From: Duganella guangzhouensis
GTDB taxonomy: Bacteria > Pseudomonadota > Gammaproteobacteria > Burkholderiales > Burkholderiaceae_D
Length of the DNA: 64,000 bases
Reading direction: 5' to 3'
Assembly: GCF_009674535.1 (NCBI RefSeq)
Contig: NZ_WKJK01000004.1
Location: forward strand, 248,001 to 312,000
In this document: positions 1 through 9,161 of the stretch, piece by piece
How positions within the stretch are numbered: the stretch's first letter is position 1
Layout: the number at the start of each line of letters is the position of its first letter
The notes under the pieces: generated by a model
What the model was told of the DNA's origin: nothing
Seen by the model: only the letters and a program-made list of their open reading frames with translations
Database searches by the model: none
Made by a program: the position numbers and the translations under genes

Positions 1-1247
1 ATCCAGCTGGATGGATCGGTATCGGTCTGCCATTCCTTGTTCCAGCTGGCGTAGCTGGCTTTGTAGGGCAGCAGCGGCGTGTGTTCGTCGACCAGGATGC
101 CGCTGTCGTAGCCCATCAGCGCGACCACGATGTTGAAGGTGGACGCCGGCGTGGCGCGTTCCTCGCATTGGCCGTCGTAACGCAGGCGCTGGCCGGTGGC
201 GGCATCCATCAGCGCGGTGCAGGACAGCTGCATATTGTCTTGCGATGCCAGCGACGGTTGCAGCGTCAGGCTGGCGGCCAGCACTGCGGCCAGGCCGGCC
301 ACGGTGGCGATGCGGGTCCAGCGGCTGGTACGCGATGGCGCGCGGATCAGCGCGATGCGGCCAGCCACGCTGTCTGGCGTGACGTTGCCGAAGGCGAGTG
401 CGGTCGGCATGCAGGTCTGCTGCAGCTTGAGTTGGGCGATCAGCGCGGCGGCGTAGGCTTTGCGTTGTGCCGGCGGACGGCCGTGCAGCACGTCGCGGTC
501 GCAGCCCAGTTCCTGCGCCCACGACAGCTGCCGGCGCAGCAGGCGCATAAAGGGATTGAACCAGAACAGCGTTTGCAGCACGATGCCGGCGTTGGCCCAG
601 TGCAGGTCGCGGCGGCGCCAGTGAGTCAGCTCGTGTTCGACGATCAGCTGGCGCTGGTCGTCGGCAAAGTTGTGCAGATGGCGCGGCAGCAGCAGACGTG
701 GACGCAGCAGGCCGAATAGCATCGGTGAGATGGGCGCGTCGATTTCGATGGTGTCGACCGGCTGAGTGGCGGTGCGGTCGCCGGCGCTGGCCAGCGCTTG
801 CAGTGCGCGGCGGCTGTGCAGCAGTTGCAGCAGCGCGTGGCCCAGTCCCGCAGCGTAGATCAGCAGCCAGGCTTGAGCGGCCCAGGTCAGGTAGTTGCGC
901 GGTGCGCGATCTTCGTCCGCTGCGCCAGCGGTCTGGCTGGTGCCGGCCGTGCTGACCTGCGCGGCGTGATCGATGGCGGCTGATTCAGCGCTGAAGGTTT
1001 CGATATCGATCGGCGGCAGCAGATGCAGGCGCTCACCCTGCGGCATCAGCACCAGCACAAAGGCGGCAACGATGGTGCACTGAGCCAGCAGCCACACCGA
1101 GCGCTGCGCGGCGATGCCGGGCAGCCAGCGGCGGCACAGCGCGGTCACGGCCCACACGCTCAGCCCGGCGGCCACGCAGCCGAGGCTGGCCAGCAGAAAC
1201 TGGAATGCCAGCAAATCGATGCCGGTGAAGGTGGTGGAAATAGCCAT
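1..1247 (-). CDS. blaR1: BlaR1-type M56 metallopeptidase/beta-lactam sensor, 3' end cut by window edge
   Basis: This reads as a membrane-bound beta-lactam sensor and antirepressor protease. The N-terminal part has several hydrophobic helices. The zinc-protease motif HELTH is followed by a downstream ELGCD element (third ligand Glu), as in peptidase family M56. After another membrane segment comes a class D beta-lactamase-like domain with the active-site stretch PASTF and then GILVDEHT. The reading frame is open to base 1, so the rest of the sensor lies outside the window. The ATG at 1245-1247 has GGAG six bases upstream. The odd feature is Asn where the STFK lysine should be (STFN). No blaI repressor gene is adjacent on the promoter side; it may lie beyond the left edge. 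Confidence 0.85.
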   Translation of the reverse strand, partial: MAISTTFTGIDLLAFQFLLASLGCVAAGLSVWAVTALCRRWLPGIAAQRSVWLLAQCTIVAAFVLVLMPQGERLHLLPPIDIETFSAESAAIDHAAQVSTAGTSQTAGAADEDRAPRNYLTWAAQAWLLIYAAGLGHALLQLLHSRRALQALASAGDRTATQPVDTIEIDAPISPMLFGLLRPRLLLPRHLHNFADDQRQLIVEHELTHWRRRDLHWANAGIVLQTLFWFNPFMRLLRRQLSWAQELGCDRDVLHGRPPAQRKAYAAALIAQLKLQQTCMPTALAFGNVTPDSVAGRIALIRAPSRTSRWTRIATVAGLAAVLAASLTLQPSLASQDNMQLSCTALMDAATGQRLRYDGQCEERATPASTFNIVVALMGYDSGILVDEHTPLLPYKASYASWNKEWQTDTDPSSW

Positions 1248-1276
1248 GAAACGCTCCGCTTGCGACTGTTGCCACT

Positions 1277-1306
1277 ATTGTGCGACAACTGTCGCAAGCA
1301 AGTCAA
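1277..1306 (-). promoter_or_regulatory. Promoter with BlaI/MecI-like operator upstream of the BlaR1 gene
   Basis: On the minus strand TTGACT (1301-1306) and CACAAT (1277-1282) are 18 bases apart and look like -35 and -10 boxes. The spacer holds a near-perfect dyad, TGCGACA-2nt-TGTCGCA, at 1281-1296. Its GACA/TGTC core resembles operators of the BlaI/MecI/CopY family. A second, looser inverted pair (GCTTGCGAC at 1258-1266 and GTCGCAAGC at 1291-1299) surrounds it. That BlaI is the binder is inferred from the gene it controls. Confidence 0.6.
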
Positions 1307-1316
1307 GCGTTCCAGC

Positions 1317-2294
<978 letters not shown>

Positions 2295-2359
2295 GATGCC
2301 TCCTTGCGATGTGATGGATTGAGTATGGAGCATGCCTAAAAAATTCACAATTACCTTAA

Positions 2360-2372
2360 AATGCAAAGCATT
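2360..2372. promoter_or_regulatory. Candidate LysR operator in the divergent intergenic region
   Basis: A short perfect inverted repeat, AATGC-AAA-GCATT, lies in the 104-base gap between the aldo/keto reductase and the divergent LysR gene. LysR regulators usually bind such dyads near their own promoter. The assignment rests on position and symmetry only. Confidence 0.35.
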
Positions 2373-2398
2373 GTTGAGGCTAGTGCAATGGTGAAATC

Positions 2399-3298
2399 AT
2401 GGAAATGCTGAAGGAAATGGCAGTGTTTGCCCAAGTGGTCGATAGCGGTGGCTTTTCGGCGGCGGCACGGATGCTGGGGTTGACCACGTCCGCCGTCAGT
2501 CGCCATGTATCGCGTCTGGAAGCGCATATGGGCGGTCGCCTGTTGCACCGGACCACCCGTTCGCTGTCGTTGACGGAATTGGGCCAGCAAGTCCATGCCG
2601 GCTGCGTGCGGATGCTGAGCACCGCGCGCGAGATCCACGCGTTGGCCGGCAGTTATAGTGCCCGTCCGAACGGCGTGATCGCGGTGACGGCGCCGGTCGC
2701 GCTGGGGCAGATCTGGCTGGCGCCGCGCCTTCCCGCTTTTCTGGAGCGTTATCCCGAGGTGCAGGTGCGGTTGATTCTGGTGGACCGCAATGTGGATCTG
2801 GTCGAGGAAGGCGTGGATCTGGCGATCCGGATCGCTAACGAGTCGGCGCCGGGCTTGGCCACCCGTCCGCTGGGGAGGGTGCGCTACGTGCTGGTGGCGT
2901 CGCCCAGGTATCTGGCTGCGCATGGGGCGCCGGCCACGCCGCACGATCTGCCTCAGCATGCTTGCAGCTATCTGGGTTATGCCCGCTTTGGCGAGGAATG
3001 GACTTTTCGCCGCAACGGCACGGCAAGCAGTTTGCGCGTGCCGTCGCGGCTGACGATCAATAACAGCGTGGCCTTGCTGGCGGCGGTAGAAGCTGGCAGC
3101 GGGATCGGCTTGCTGCCCAACTTTACGGCGCGCGCGGCGCTGGAACAGGGGCGTGTCCAGCAGGTGCTGGCGGACTGGGAACTGGATGAGCCTTATGCCG
3201 GCAACGTGTATGCGGTGTATCCGCCCGGACCGCATTTGGCGCTGAAGGTGCGCGCCTTTATCGATTATCTGGTGGCGGAAGCGGCGCCTGCGCTGTAG
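2399..3298 (+). CDS. LysR-family transcriptional regulator
   Basis: This is a 299-residue DNA-binding regulator. The N-terminal 60 residues carry the LysR winged helix-turn-helix (GGFSAAARMLGLTTSAVSRH) and the rest is a periplasmic-binding-protein-like effector domain. The overall pattern (RLLHRTTRSLSLTE, then VDLAIR) is typical of the large AaeR/DmlR-like LysR group. It lies divergent to an aldo/keto reductase, which suggests local control. Its last 41 bases overlap the 3' end of the convergent dacB gene. No effector can be assigned. Confidence 0.92.
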   Translation: MEMLKEMAVFAQVVDSGGFSAAARMLGLTTSAVSRHVSRLEAHMGGRLLHRTTRSLSLTELGQQVHAGCVRMLSTAREIHALAGSYSARPNGVIAVTAPVALGQIWLAPRLPAFLERYPEVQVRLILVDRNVDLVEEGVDLAIRIANESAPGLATRPLGRVRYVLVASPRYLAAHGAPATPHDLPQHACSYLGYARFGEEWTFRRNGTASSLRVPSRLTINNSVALLAAVEAGSGIGLLPNFTARAALEQGRVQQVLADWELDEPYAGNVYAVYPPGPHLALKVRAFIDYLVAEAAPAL

Positions 3299-4832
3299 CC
3301 CCACCTTGCCGTGCCACCCAGTCGACCAGCGCATCCAGCACGGCGCGGCCGGCACCGTTGGCGACGTGTTCGTCGTTGAGGATGGCGACCACGATGCAGG
3401 GTTGGTTGTTGGCGTCCGGGACGTAGCCGGCGATGGCGATCACGCCTTTCAGGCTACCCGTTTTCAGTCGCGCGCGCTGTGCGGCCGGGCTGTCTTTCAG
3501 GCGGCGGCGCATGGTGCCATCGGTGGCGGCGATCGGCAGGCTGGACAGGAATTCGGGCATCCACAGGCTTTTCAGGCCGGCTTGCAGCACGCCGGCCAGT
3601 TGGGCTGGTGTGGCGCGTTCGGTGCGCGACAGGCCGGAGCCGTTGTCGAGGATCAGGCCGTTGCCGTCGATGCCGTGTTGTTGCAGCCAGCCGCGAATGG
3701 CGGTTTCGGCGCGCATCGGGGTGCTGGCGCCGCTGGCGTCGGGCGGCAGCGGTTTGCTGCCCAGCATGGGATCGGCTTCCAGGCTGCCCAGGCTGAGGAA
3801 GATGGTGCGCGCCAGCGTGTTGTCGGATTGCTTGTTGGTGTCGCGCATAATTTCCGGCAGGCTGCGTGAGACGTGTTCGGCCAGCAGGCGCGTGGCGGGC
3901 TGCGGTGCCACGGGACTGGCCAGCCGCGCAGTCGCGGACGCCAAGGCTGGCGCGGCGCCGTCATCGGCAGCGGGTTGCGGTGCCTGGGCTTCGCGCACTT
4001 CGCCACTCAGGCTGCCGCCGAGCTGGCGCCATTCGCTGAGCAGCAGGCGCGCCAGATAGTCCTGGCTGTCCAGCACGTTGATGCTGGTGGATTTGGTGCA
4101 GTCTTTCGGGAAAGTGCCGTGCAGGACCACTTCGATCCGTTCGCCCTTGCGCGTGTAGTCCGGCGTGCGCCAGCCGTTTTCCCATGATGCGCAGGCGGTG
4201 TTGGTCAGCTTCATGTCCGAGCGGATGCTGACGTTGTCCAGCGCCGGCAGCATCGTCAGCGACAGCTTGTCGCCATCGGAGCGCATCTCCACTTTCAGCA
4301 GGTTGGTGTTGACCAGCGCCGCATTCGGAATCACGTTGTAGTAGGCCCACGGATATTCATCAAACGGCGGCTGTCCCGCATCCGGCCGAGTCGGCTGGAA
4401 CAGCTGACGGTCGATCACGATGTCGCCCTTGATCTTGCGGATGCCCTGGCTGCGCAGCGCTTGCAGCATATGGGTCAGCGCATCTTCGTTGAAGTCGGCG
4501 TCGGCGCCGCCGCGCAGGATCAGATCGCCCTGCAGCACGCCGTTGACCACCTCGGCACCGCTGCGCAATTCGGTGCGCCCGCGGAACACCGGCCCCAGCT
4601 GTTCCAGCGCGGTCATGGTGGTGAACAGCTTCATGGTGGACGCCGGCTGCATGCTTTGCGCGGCGTTGTGCGATACCAGCACGCTATCGCCGCGCAGCAC
4701 CAGCACGCCGGCCGCCTCGGGTGGAATCTGCGACGACTGCATCAATGCCGCCACCGGCTCCGGCAGTGTGGCGTGGGCGGAACCGGCTGTCAGCAGCGCG
4801 GCGAGAATGAAAGATTTAATGGAAGAAGACAT
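3258..4832 (-). CDS. dacB: D-alanyl-D-alanine carboxypeptidase/endopeptidase (PBP4 type)
   Basis: This is a 524-residue periplasmic peptidase S13 that trims or cleaves peptidoglycan cross-links. A signal peptide (LAALLTAGSAHA) starts the protein. All three penicillin-binding motifs are present: STMK (Ser65/Lys68), SDN in KQSDNTLAR, and KTG in RLKTGSLKG. The large insert after the first motif is characteristic of PBP4/DacB. The ATG at 4832 lies inside the end of the upstream SpmAB-like gene (17-base overlap), so the two are translationally coupled. The 3' end overlaps the convergent LysR gene by 41 bases. Confidence 0.93.
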   Translation of the reverse strand: MSSSIKSFILAALLTAGSAHATLPEPVAALMQSSQIPPEAAGVLVLRGDSVLVSHNAAQSMQPASTMKLFTTMTALEQLGPVFRGRTELRSGAEVVNGVLQGDLILRGGADADFNEDALTHMLQALRSQGIRKIKGDIVIDRQLFQPTRPDAGQPPFDEYPWAYYNVIPNAALVNTNLLKVEMRSDGDKLSLTMLPALDNVSIRSDMKLTNTACASWENGWRTPDYTRKGERIEVVLHGTFPKDCTKSTSINVLDSQDYLARLLLSEWRQLGGSLSGEVREAQAPQPAADDGAAPALASATARLASPVAPQPATRLLAEHVSRSLPEIMRDTNKQSDNTLARTIFLSLGSLEADPMLGSKPLPPDASGASTPMRAETAIRGWLQQHGIDGNGLILDNGSGLSRTERATPAQLAGVLQAGLKSLWMPEFLSSLPIAATDGTMRRRLKDSPAAQRARLKTGSLKGVIAIAGYVPDANNQPCIVVAILNDEHVANGAGRAVLDALVDWVARQGGATAQAPLPPPDNR

Positions 4833-6054
4833 AGGCAACCGCAATCGCAGCAAGCACGCCGGCAAAGTCGGCGATGAGGCCGCACGAGATCGCGTAGCGC
4901 GTCTTGCGGATGCCCACCGAGCCGAAGTACAGCGCGACGATGTAGAAGGTGGTATCGGCCGAGCCCTGGAATACGCAGGCGAGGCGGCCGACAAAGGAAT
5001 CGACGCCGTAGGTACGCATGGTGTCGATCATCATGGCCTTGGCGGCGCTGCCGCTGAGCGGCTTCATCAGCGCGGTCGGCAGGGCCGGTACGAAATCGGT
5101 GTTGATGCCGAGCTGGCTGAACAGCCAGCTGAAGCCCTGCACCACAAAGCCCAGCAAGCCGGCGTTGCGGATCACGCTGATCGCCACCAGCATGCCGACC
5201 AGATAGGGAATCACGGTGATCGAGGTCTGGATGCCGCCCTTGGCGCCTTCGATAAACGCCTCGTAGACGTTGACCTTCTTGCGCAGCGCGCCGATGATGA
5301 AGCCGCCGATCACCAGCATCAGCACCAGGTTGCTGAACACGGTGGAGACGGTGGCGATCTGGTCCTTGGTGAGGAAGTTGGTGAAGTACCAGATCACGCC
5401 GATGATGAAGGCGGTGATGCCACCCAGCCAGCCGACCACCACGCGGTTGAACAGGTTGATGCGCTGGCGGATCGCCACGGCGATGATGCCGGTCATGGTG
5501 GCGACATAAGTCGCCACCATGCAGGGAATGAAGATGTCGGACGGATCGGCCGCGCCGAGGATGGAGCGCTGTGCCATGATGGCCAGCGGGATCAAGGTCA
5601 GGCCCGAGGTGTGCAGCACCAGGAACATGATCTGGGCGTCGGTCGGCTCGTCCTTGTTGGGGTTGAGGGTTTGCAGGCTTTCCATGGCCTTCAGGCCGAA
5701 TGGCGTGGCGGCGTTGTCCAGGCCCAGCAGGTTGGCCGAGAAGTTCATCACCATGTGGCCGGTGGCCGGGTGGTTGGACGGCACGCCGGGGAAGATGCGC
5801 GAGAAGAAGGGCGCGATCAGCTTGGCCAGCAGGTCGATGGCGCCGGCTTTTTCGCCGACGTTCATGATGCCCAGCCACAGCGTCATCACGCCGGCCAGCG
5901 GCAGGGCGATGTCCATCACGCCGCTGCGGGCCGAGTCGAAGGTGCCGTCGATGATGCGCTTGAATATTTCCGTATCGCCCAGGAACAGGAATTGCGCCAG
6001 CGCGGCCGCGAATCCCACCAGGAAGAAGCCAGACCAGATGTAATTGAGCGACAT
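4816..6054 (-). CDS. SpmA-SpmB fusion, nucleoside-recognition (Gate) domain membrane protein
   Basis: This is a 412-residue inner-membrane protein with about ten hydrophobic segments. Its N-terminal half resembles spore maturation protein SpmA (SGVMDIALPLAGVMTLWLG, then HPATGHMVMNFSANLLGLDNAATPFG). Its C-terminal half resembles SpmB (GGIQTSITVIPYLVGMLVAI, ending in a FQGSADTTFYI segment). Each half corresponds to one Gate domain. The transported or sensed substrate is unknown. It overlaps the start of dacB downstream, which implies a shared transcript and a link to cell-wall metabolism. In Bacillus subtilis spmA and spmB also lie downstream of a DD-carboxypeptidase gene called dacB. Confidence 0.88.
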   Translation of the reverse strand: MSLNYIWSGFFLVGFAAALAQFLFLGDTEIFKRIIDGTFDSARSGVMDIALPLAGVMTLWLGIMNVGEKAGAIDLLAKLIAPFFSRIFPGVPSNHPATGHMVMNFSANLLGLDNAATPFGLKAMESLQTLNPNKDEPTDAQIMFLVLHTSGLTLIPLAIMAQRSILGAADPSDIFIPCMVATYVATMTGIIAVAIRQRINLFNRVVVGWLGGITAFIIGVIWYFTNFLTKDQIATVSTVFSNLVLMLVIGGFIIGALRKKVNVYEAFIEGAKGGIQTSITVIPYLVGMLVAISVIRNAGLLGFVVQGFSWLFSQLGINTDFVPALPTALMKPLSGSAAKAMMIDTMRTYGVDSFVGRLACVFQGSADTTFYIVALYFGSVGIRKTRYAISCGLIADFAGVLAAIAVAYVFFH

Positions 6055-6143
6055 TTTTCTTGTTTGCAGTGAGCGATCTGCAAAGTATAGCGGGTAAGCA
6101 AGGCAAAAAAGTTATAAGCTGCCGCTTTAGCGTGCGAGGTGCG

Positions 6144-7850
6144 ATGAGGTGGATGCTTAAAACTTGTGCTGCAATATTGATCGCTGCCGTTACGGCCGTC
6201 GCCGTTTTCTCCGCGCACGCGGCGGCCCATGCCGAGCCGGCGCCATCGCCAGCGTCGTCAGCCGCACCGAAAGTACTGCACGCCTTCCTCAGCACCGGCG
6301 AAACCGGCCTCGACCCGGCGGTGGCTTCCGACGTCGCTAGTCTCAGTCTGCTGGAAAACCTGTTCGACCCGCTGCTGCGCTACGACTACCTTGCGCGCCC
6401 GGTCAAGCTGATTCCCAACACCGTGTCCGCCATGCCAGCCATCACGGACGACGGCAAAACTTACACCTTCCAGCTGCGCCAGGACGTCTACTTCACCCCG
6501 GACCCCGCCTTCCAGAGCGCGAAAAGGCAGGTGACGGCCGACGATTACGTCTACAGCTTCCAGCGCCTGCGCGATCCGGCACTGAAGTCGCCGTGGCTCT
6601 ATCTGTTCGACGTCGTGGCCGCCACCGAGGCGGTGGACAAGTTCACCCTGCGCATCCGCCTGAAAGCGCCCGATCCCAACTTCCTGTTCTACCTCGCCAT
6701 GCCGGCCACTGCCGTGGTGGCGCGCGAAGTGGTGCAGGCGTATGGCGCACAAGTCGGCAACCACCCAATCGGCACCGGCCCCTTCAAGATTGGCAGCTGG
6801 AAGCACAGCGACCAGATCGTACTGCTGGCCAACCGCGAGTTCCGTCCCACCGAATTCCAGGGCAAGCGCCTGCCGATACTGGACCGCATCGACATCAAAA
6901 TCGTCGAGGAATACCAATCCCGCGTGCTGGGCTTTCTGAACGGCGAATTCGACTTTCTCGAACAACTGCCGGAATCGATGAAGGAAATGGTGCTTACCGC
7001 AGACGGACAACTGCGGCCCGAACTGGCAAGCAAGGGCATCGTGCTGGCGCCCTTCCCCGTGCTGCAGACCTACTACATGTGGATGAATATGGATGATCCG
7101 CTGATCGGTGGCTACAGCAAGGCAAAGGTCGCGTTGCGGCGCGCCATCGCGCTCAGCTACAACAGCGCCGAAGACATCGCCACCATGAAAAAGGGCTTGG
7201 CGGTGCCGGCCGTAACGCCGCTGCCACCGAACGTGCTGGGCTACGACGCGCGCTACCGCAGCCCGGTCGGCTACGACCCCGCGCTGGCCAACGCCCTGCT
7301 GGACCGCTACGGCTATCGCAAAGGCAAGGACGGTTTCCGCACCCAACCGGACGGCACGCCGCTGCGGCTGGTGATGCACAGCGAAGCGTCCACCGTCGGC
7401 CGCCTGCGCGACGAGCTGTGGCGCAAGAACCTCAACGCCATCGGCCTGCAGGTCAGCTTCAAGAGCGACAAGAAAACCGAAATCATCAAAGCCTCGCGCC
7501 TGGGCGCGGTGATGATGTTCGAAACCAACTGGGTGGCCGATTTTCCCGATGGTGACAACTTCTACCAACTGCTGTACGGCCCCAACGCCGGCCGCGCCAA
7601 TTACGCGCGCTTCAACCTGCCTGCCTACAATCAGCGCTACGAGCAAGCCCGCTTGATGGGAGAATCGCCGCAGCGCACGCTGCTGTATGATGAGCTGGCA
7701 AATATCATCCACGCCTACACGCCGTGGGTCCTGCTGACGCATCCGATTTCCGCCGATTTGCAACAACCTTGGCTGAAAAATTACCGGCGCCATCCGGTGG
7801 AATTCACCAACTGGCGCTATCTGGACGTAGACGCACATACCGCACACTGA
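6144..7850 (+). CDS. ABC-type peptide/solute-binding protein, family 5
   Basis: This is a 568-residue periplasmic binding protein of the OppA/DppA class. The ATG at 6144 follows GAGGT at 6136-6140 and begins a signal peptide ending near AHAAAHAEP. Family-5 features are the LDPAVASDVASLSLLENLF opening, the TYTFQLRQDVYF segment and the HPIGTGPFKIGSW motif. It probably binds peptides or similar solutes. No permease or ATPase genes are adjacent, so it must work with a transporter encoded elsewhere or have another role. It is divergent from the SpmAB-like gene and followed after 20 bases by yihY. Confidence 0.9.
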   Translation: MRWMLKTCAAILIAAVTAVAVFSAHAAAHAEPAPSPASSAAPKVLHAFLSTGETGLDPAVASDVASLSLLENLFDPLLRYDYLARPVKLIPNTVSAMPAITDDGKTYTFQLRQDVYFTPDPAFQSAKRQVTADDYVYSFQRLRDPALKSPWLYLFDVVAATEAVDKFTLRIRLKAPDPNFLFYLAMPATAVVAREVVQAYGAQVGNHPIGTGPFKIGSWKHSDQIVLLANREFRPTEFQGKRLPILDRIDIKIVEEYQSRVLGFLNGEFDFLEQLPESMKEMVLTADGQLRPELASKGIVLAPFPVLQTYYMWMNMDDPLIGGYSKAKVALRRAIALSYNSAEDIATMKKGLAVPAVTPLPPNVLGYDARYRSPVGYDPALANALLDRYGYRKGKDGFRTQPDGTPLRLVMHSEASTVGRLRDELWRKNLNAIGLQVSFKSDKKTEIIKASRLGAVMMFETNWVADFPDGDNFYQLLYGPNAGRANYARFNLPAYNQRYEQARLMGESPQRTLLYDELANIIHAYTPWVLLTHPISADLQQPWLKNYRRHPVEFTNWRYLDVDAHTAH

Positions 7851-7870
7851 GCTGTGCATAGAATGCCGTT

Positions 7871-8788
7871 ATGAATCTACTCAACCGCAGGGCGCTGGCC
7901 TATGTGGCCGGCCATCCCATGGATTTCACGGTGCAATGCCTGAAGGGCTTTCGCGCCAACCAAGGTCTGCTGCTGGCGGGCGCGGTGGCGTATTACTCGC
8001 TGCTGTCGATCCTGCCGCTGCTGATGCTGGTGGTGGTGGCGTTGTCGCACGTGATCGACCCGCAGGAATTGCTGCGGACGGTGGGTCGTTACCTGAACTG
8101 GCTGGTGCCGGGACAGTCGCGCCCCATCGTGGATGAGGTCGCCCATTTTCTCGAACACCGCGATCTGGTCGGCGGCGTGCTGGTGGTCAGCATGCTGTTC
8201 TTCAGTTCGCTCGCGTTCACGGTGCTGGAGAACGCGATGAGCGTGATCTTCAAGCACCGCGTGGCGATACGGCGGCGGCATTTCCTGATTTCCGCCATCA
8301 TGCCCTACTGCTACATCCTGTCGCTGGGCGCCGGCATGCTGATCGTCACGCTGGTGGCCGGCAGCCTGCAGGTGCTGGGGGATGAAAGCGTGTGGCTGTT
8401 CGGTTATCACTGGTCGCTGAATGGTGTGTCCGGGGTGCTGCTGTACCTGCTGGGGCTGGCGGGCGAGGTGCTGGTGCTGTCGTCGATTTATCTGGTGATG
8501 CCGGTCGGACGGCTGTCGCTGTCGCACGCGCTGATCGGCGGCGTGACGGCGGCGTTGCTGTGGGAAGTGGCGCGGCGCATTCTGGTGTGGTACTTCTCCA
8601 CGCTGTCGCAGGTGAGCGTGGTGTATGGCTCGATGACCACCGCCATCATCGTCATGTTCAGCCTGGAAATCGGCGCCACCTTGGTGCTGTTTGGCGCCCA
8701 GGTGATTTCCGAGTTCGAGCGAGTGGGCCGCGAGCGGCCGCAGCGCGCGCCGAAGCCGATGACCACCCAAACTACATCAATAAAATAA
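7871..8788 (+). CDS. YihY/BrkB-family inner-membrane protein
   Basis: This is a 305-residue polytopic membrane protein of the UPF0761/BrkB family, with about six transmembrane helices. The family signature is visible in LLLAGAVAYYSLLSILPLLML near the N-terminus and in VYGSMTTAIIVMFSLEIGATLVLFGAQ near the C-terminus. The molecular function is not established; members were once called ribonuclease BN in error. It starts 20 bases after the binding-protein gene, so the two may be co-transcribed, though no functional link is obvious. Confidence 0.9.
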   Translation: MNLLNRRALAYVAGHPMDFTVQCLKGFRANQGLLLAGAVAYYSLLSILPLLMLVVVALSHVIDPQELLRTVGRYLNWLVPGQSRPIVDEVAHFLEHRDLVGGVLVVSMLFFSSLAFTVLENAMSVIFKHRVAIRRRHFLISAIMPYCYILSLGAGMLIVTLVAGSLQVLGDESVWLFGYHWSLNGVSGVLLYLLGLAGEVLVLSSIYLVMPVGRLSLSHALIGGVTAALLWEVARRILVWYFSTLSQVSVVYGSMTTAIIVMFSLEIGATLVLFGAQVISEFERVGRERPQRAPKPMTTQTTSIK

Positions 8789-8805
8789 TTTGTGCGTCGC
8801 ACAAA
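8789..8805. repeat. Perfect inverted repeat overlapping the 6S-like promoter
   Basis: TTTGTGCG-T-CGCACAAA directly follows the yihY stop codon. It overlaps the -35 region expected for the non-coding RNA at 8826. It could be an operator or a weak bidirectional terminator; there is no long T-run on the plus strand. Confidence 0.4.
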
Positions 8806-8819
8806 AACTGTGATACACT
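8790..8819 (+). promoter_or_regulatory. Promoter for the 6S-like RNA
   Basis: TTGTGC (8790-8795) and TACACT (8814-8819) are 18 bases apart and would start transcription near 8826. That is just before the first strand of the closing stem of the predicted RNA. Confidence 0.45.
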
Positions 8820-8825
8820 ACGTTC

Positions 8826-9006
8826 GTGGTTGAGGTTTGCCCTGCAAACAGTCCCACGTCCGGCCGATGCGCCGCGCCCAGAGTTGTGTAAGTTCGATGG
8901 CGCAGTTGACGCAGAATCCGGAGTTGTAGCCCCGAAGACATTAGTCGATTTACACGTTGGGGGCACCACGCAGATAGCATGGGCGCCCGAGACGCCGCCT
9001 CACCTG
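8826..9006 (+). ncRNA. ssrS: 6S RNA-like regulatory RNA
   Basis: This 181-base stretch has no convincing coding frame and folds into one long interrupted hairpin, as 6S RNA does. Nested pairings are GGUUGAGG 8828-8835 with CCUCACC 8998-9004 (one bulge), GCGCCCA 8874-8880 with UGGGCGC 8980-8986, and GUGUAA 8886-8891 with UUACAC 8950-8955. The 5' strand contains CAGUCCC followed by GCCGAU, which aligns by eye with CAGUCCC..GCCGAU of Escherichia coli 6S RNA. 6S RNA mimics an open promoter and sequesters sigma-70 RNA polymerase in stationary phase. The exact ends are inferred. The 55 bases after the stem reach a terminator and may be trimmed. Confidence 0.65.
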
Positions 9007-9061
9007 GCAGATAGCCTTGGAGACCGGTACGATTGAAGCATAGGTAATACATTGGAACGAA

Positions 9062-9087
9062 GCCTGCAGAGATGTGGGCTTTTTTTT
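9062..9087 (+). terminator. Rho-independent terminator of the 6S-like transcript
   Basis: GCCTGCA (9062-9068) pairs with TGTGGGC (9073-9079) around a GAGA loop, with two G-U pairs, and is followed by eight T residues. It closes the non-coding transcription unit before the small gene at 9162. Confidence 0.8.
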
Positions 9088-9161
9088 CGTCCGTACTTTG
9101 CGTTGGCCCAAATGGCGCGAACTCTTCCGGCCTATTCTGGAAAGCTCACCGGGGATCAACC

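Noticed and set aside
4420..6072. A 550-codon open frame opposite dacB and the SpmAB gene
   Set aside because: It spans two real genes on the other strand, and its product is an Asp/His/Gln-rich shadow without motifs.
6258..7859. A 533-codon open frame antisense to the binding-protein gene
   Set aside because: The plus-strand protein has a signal peptide and all family-5 motifs. The antisense product has no recognisable feature.
8826..9087. tmRNA, RNase P RNA or SRP RNA as alternatives for the non-coding block
   Set aside because: None of the landmarks (tRNA-like ends with GGTTCGA, the RNase P core, or the GGAAGCAGCCA region of 4.5S RNA) is present. The single long hairpin and the CAGUCCC..GCCGAU match favour 6S.
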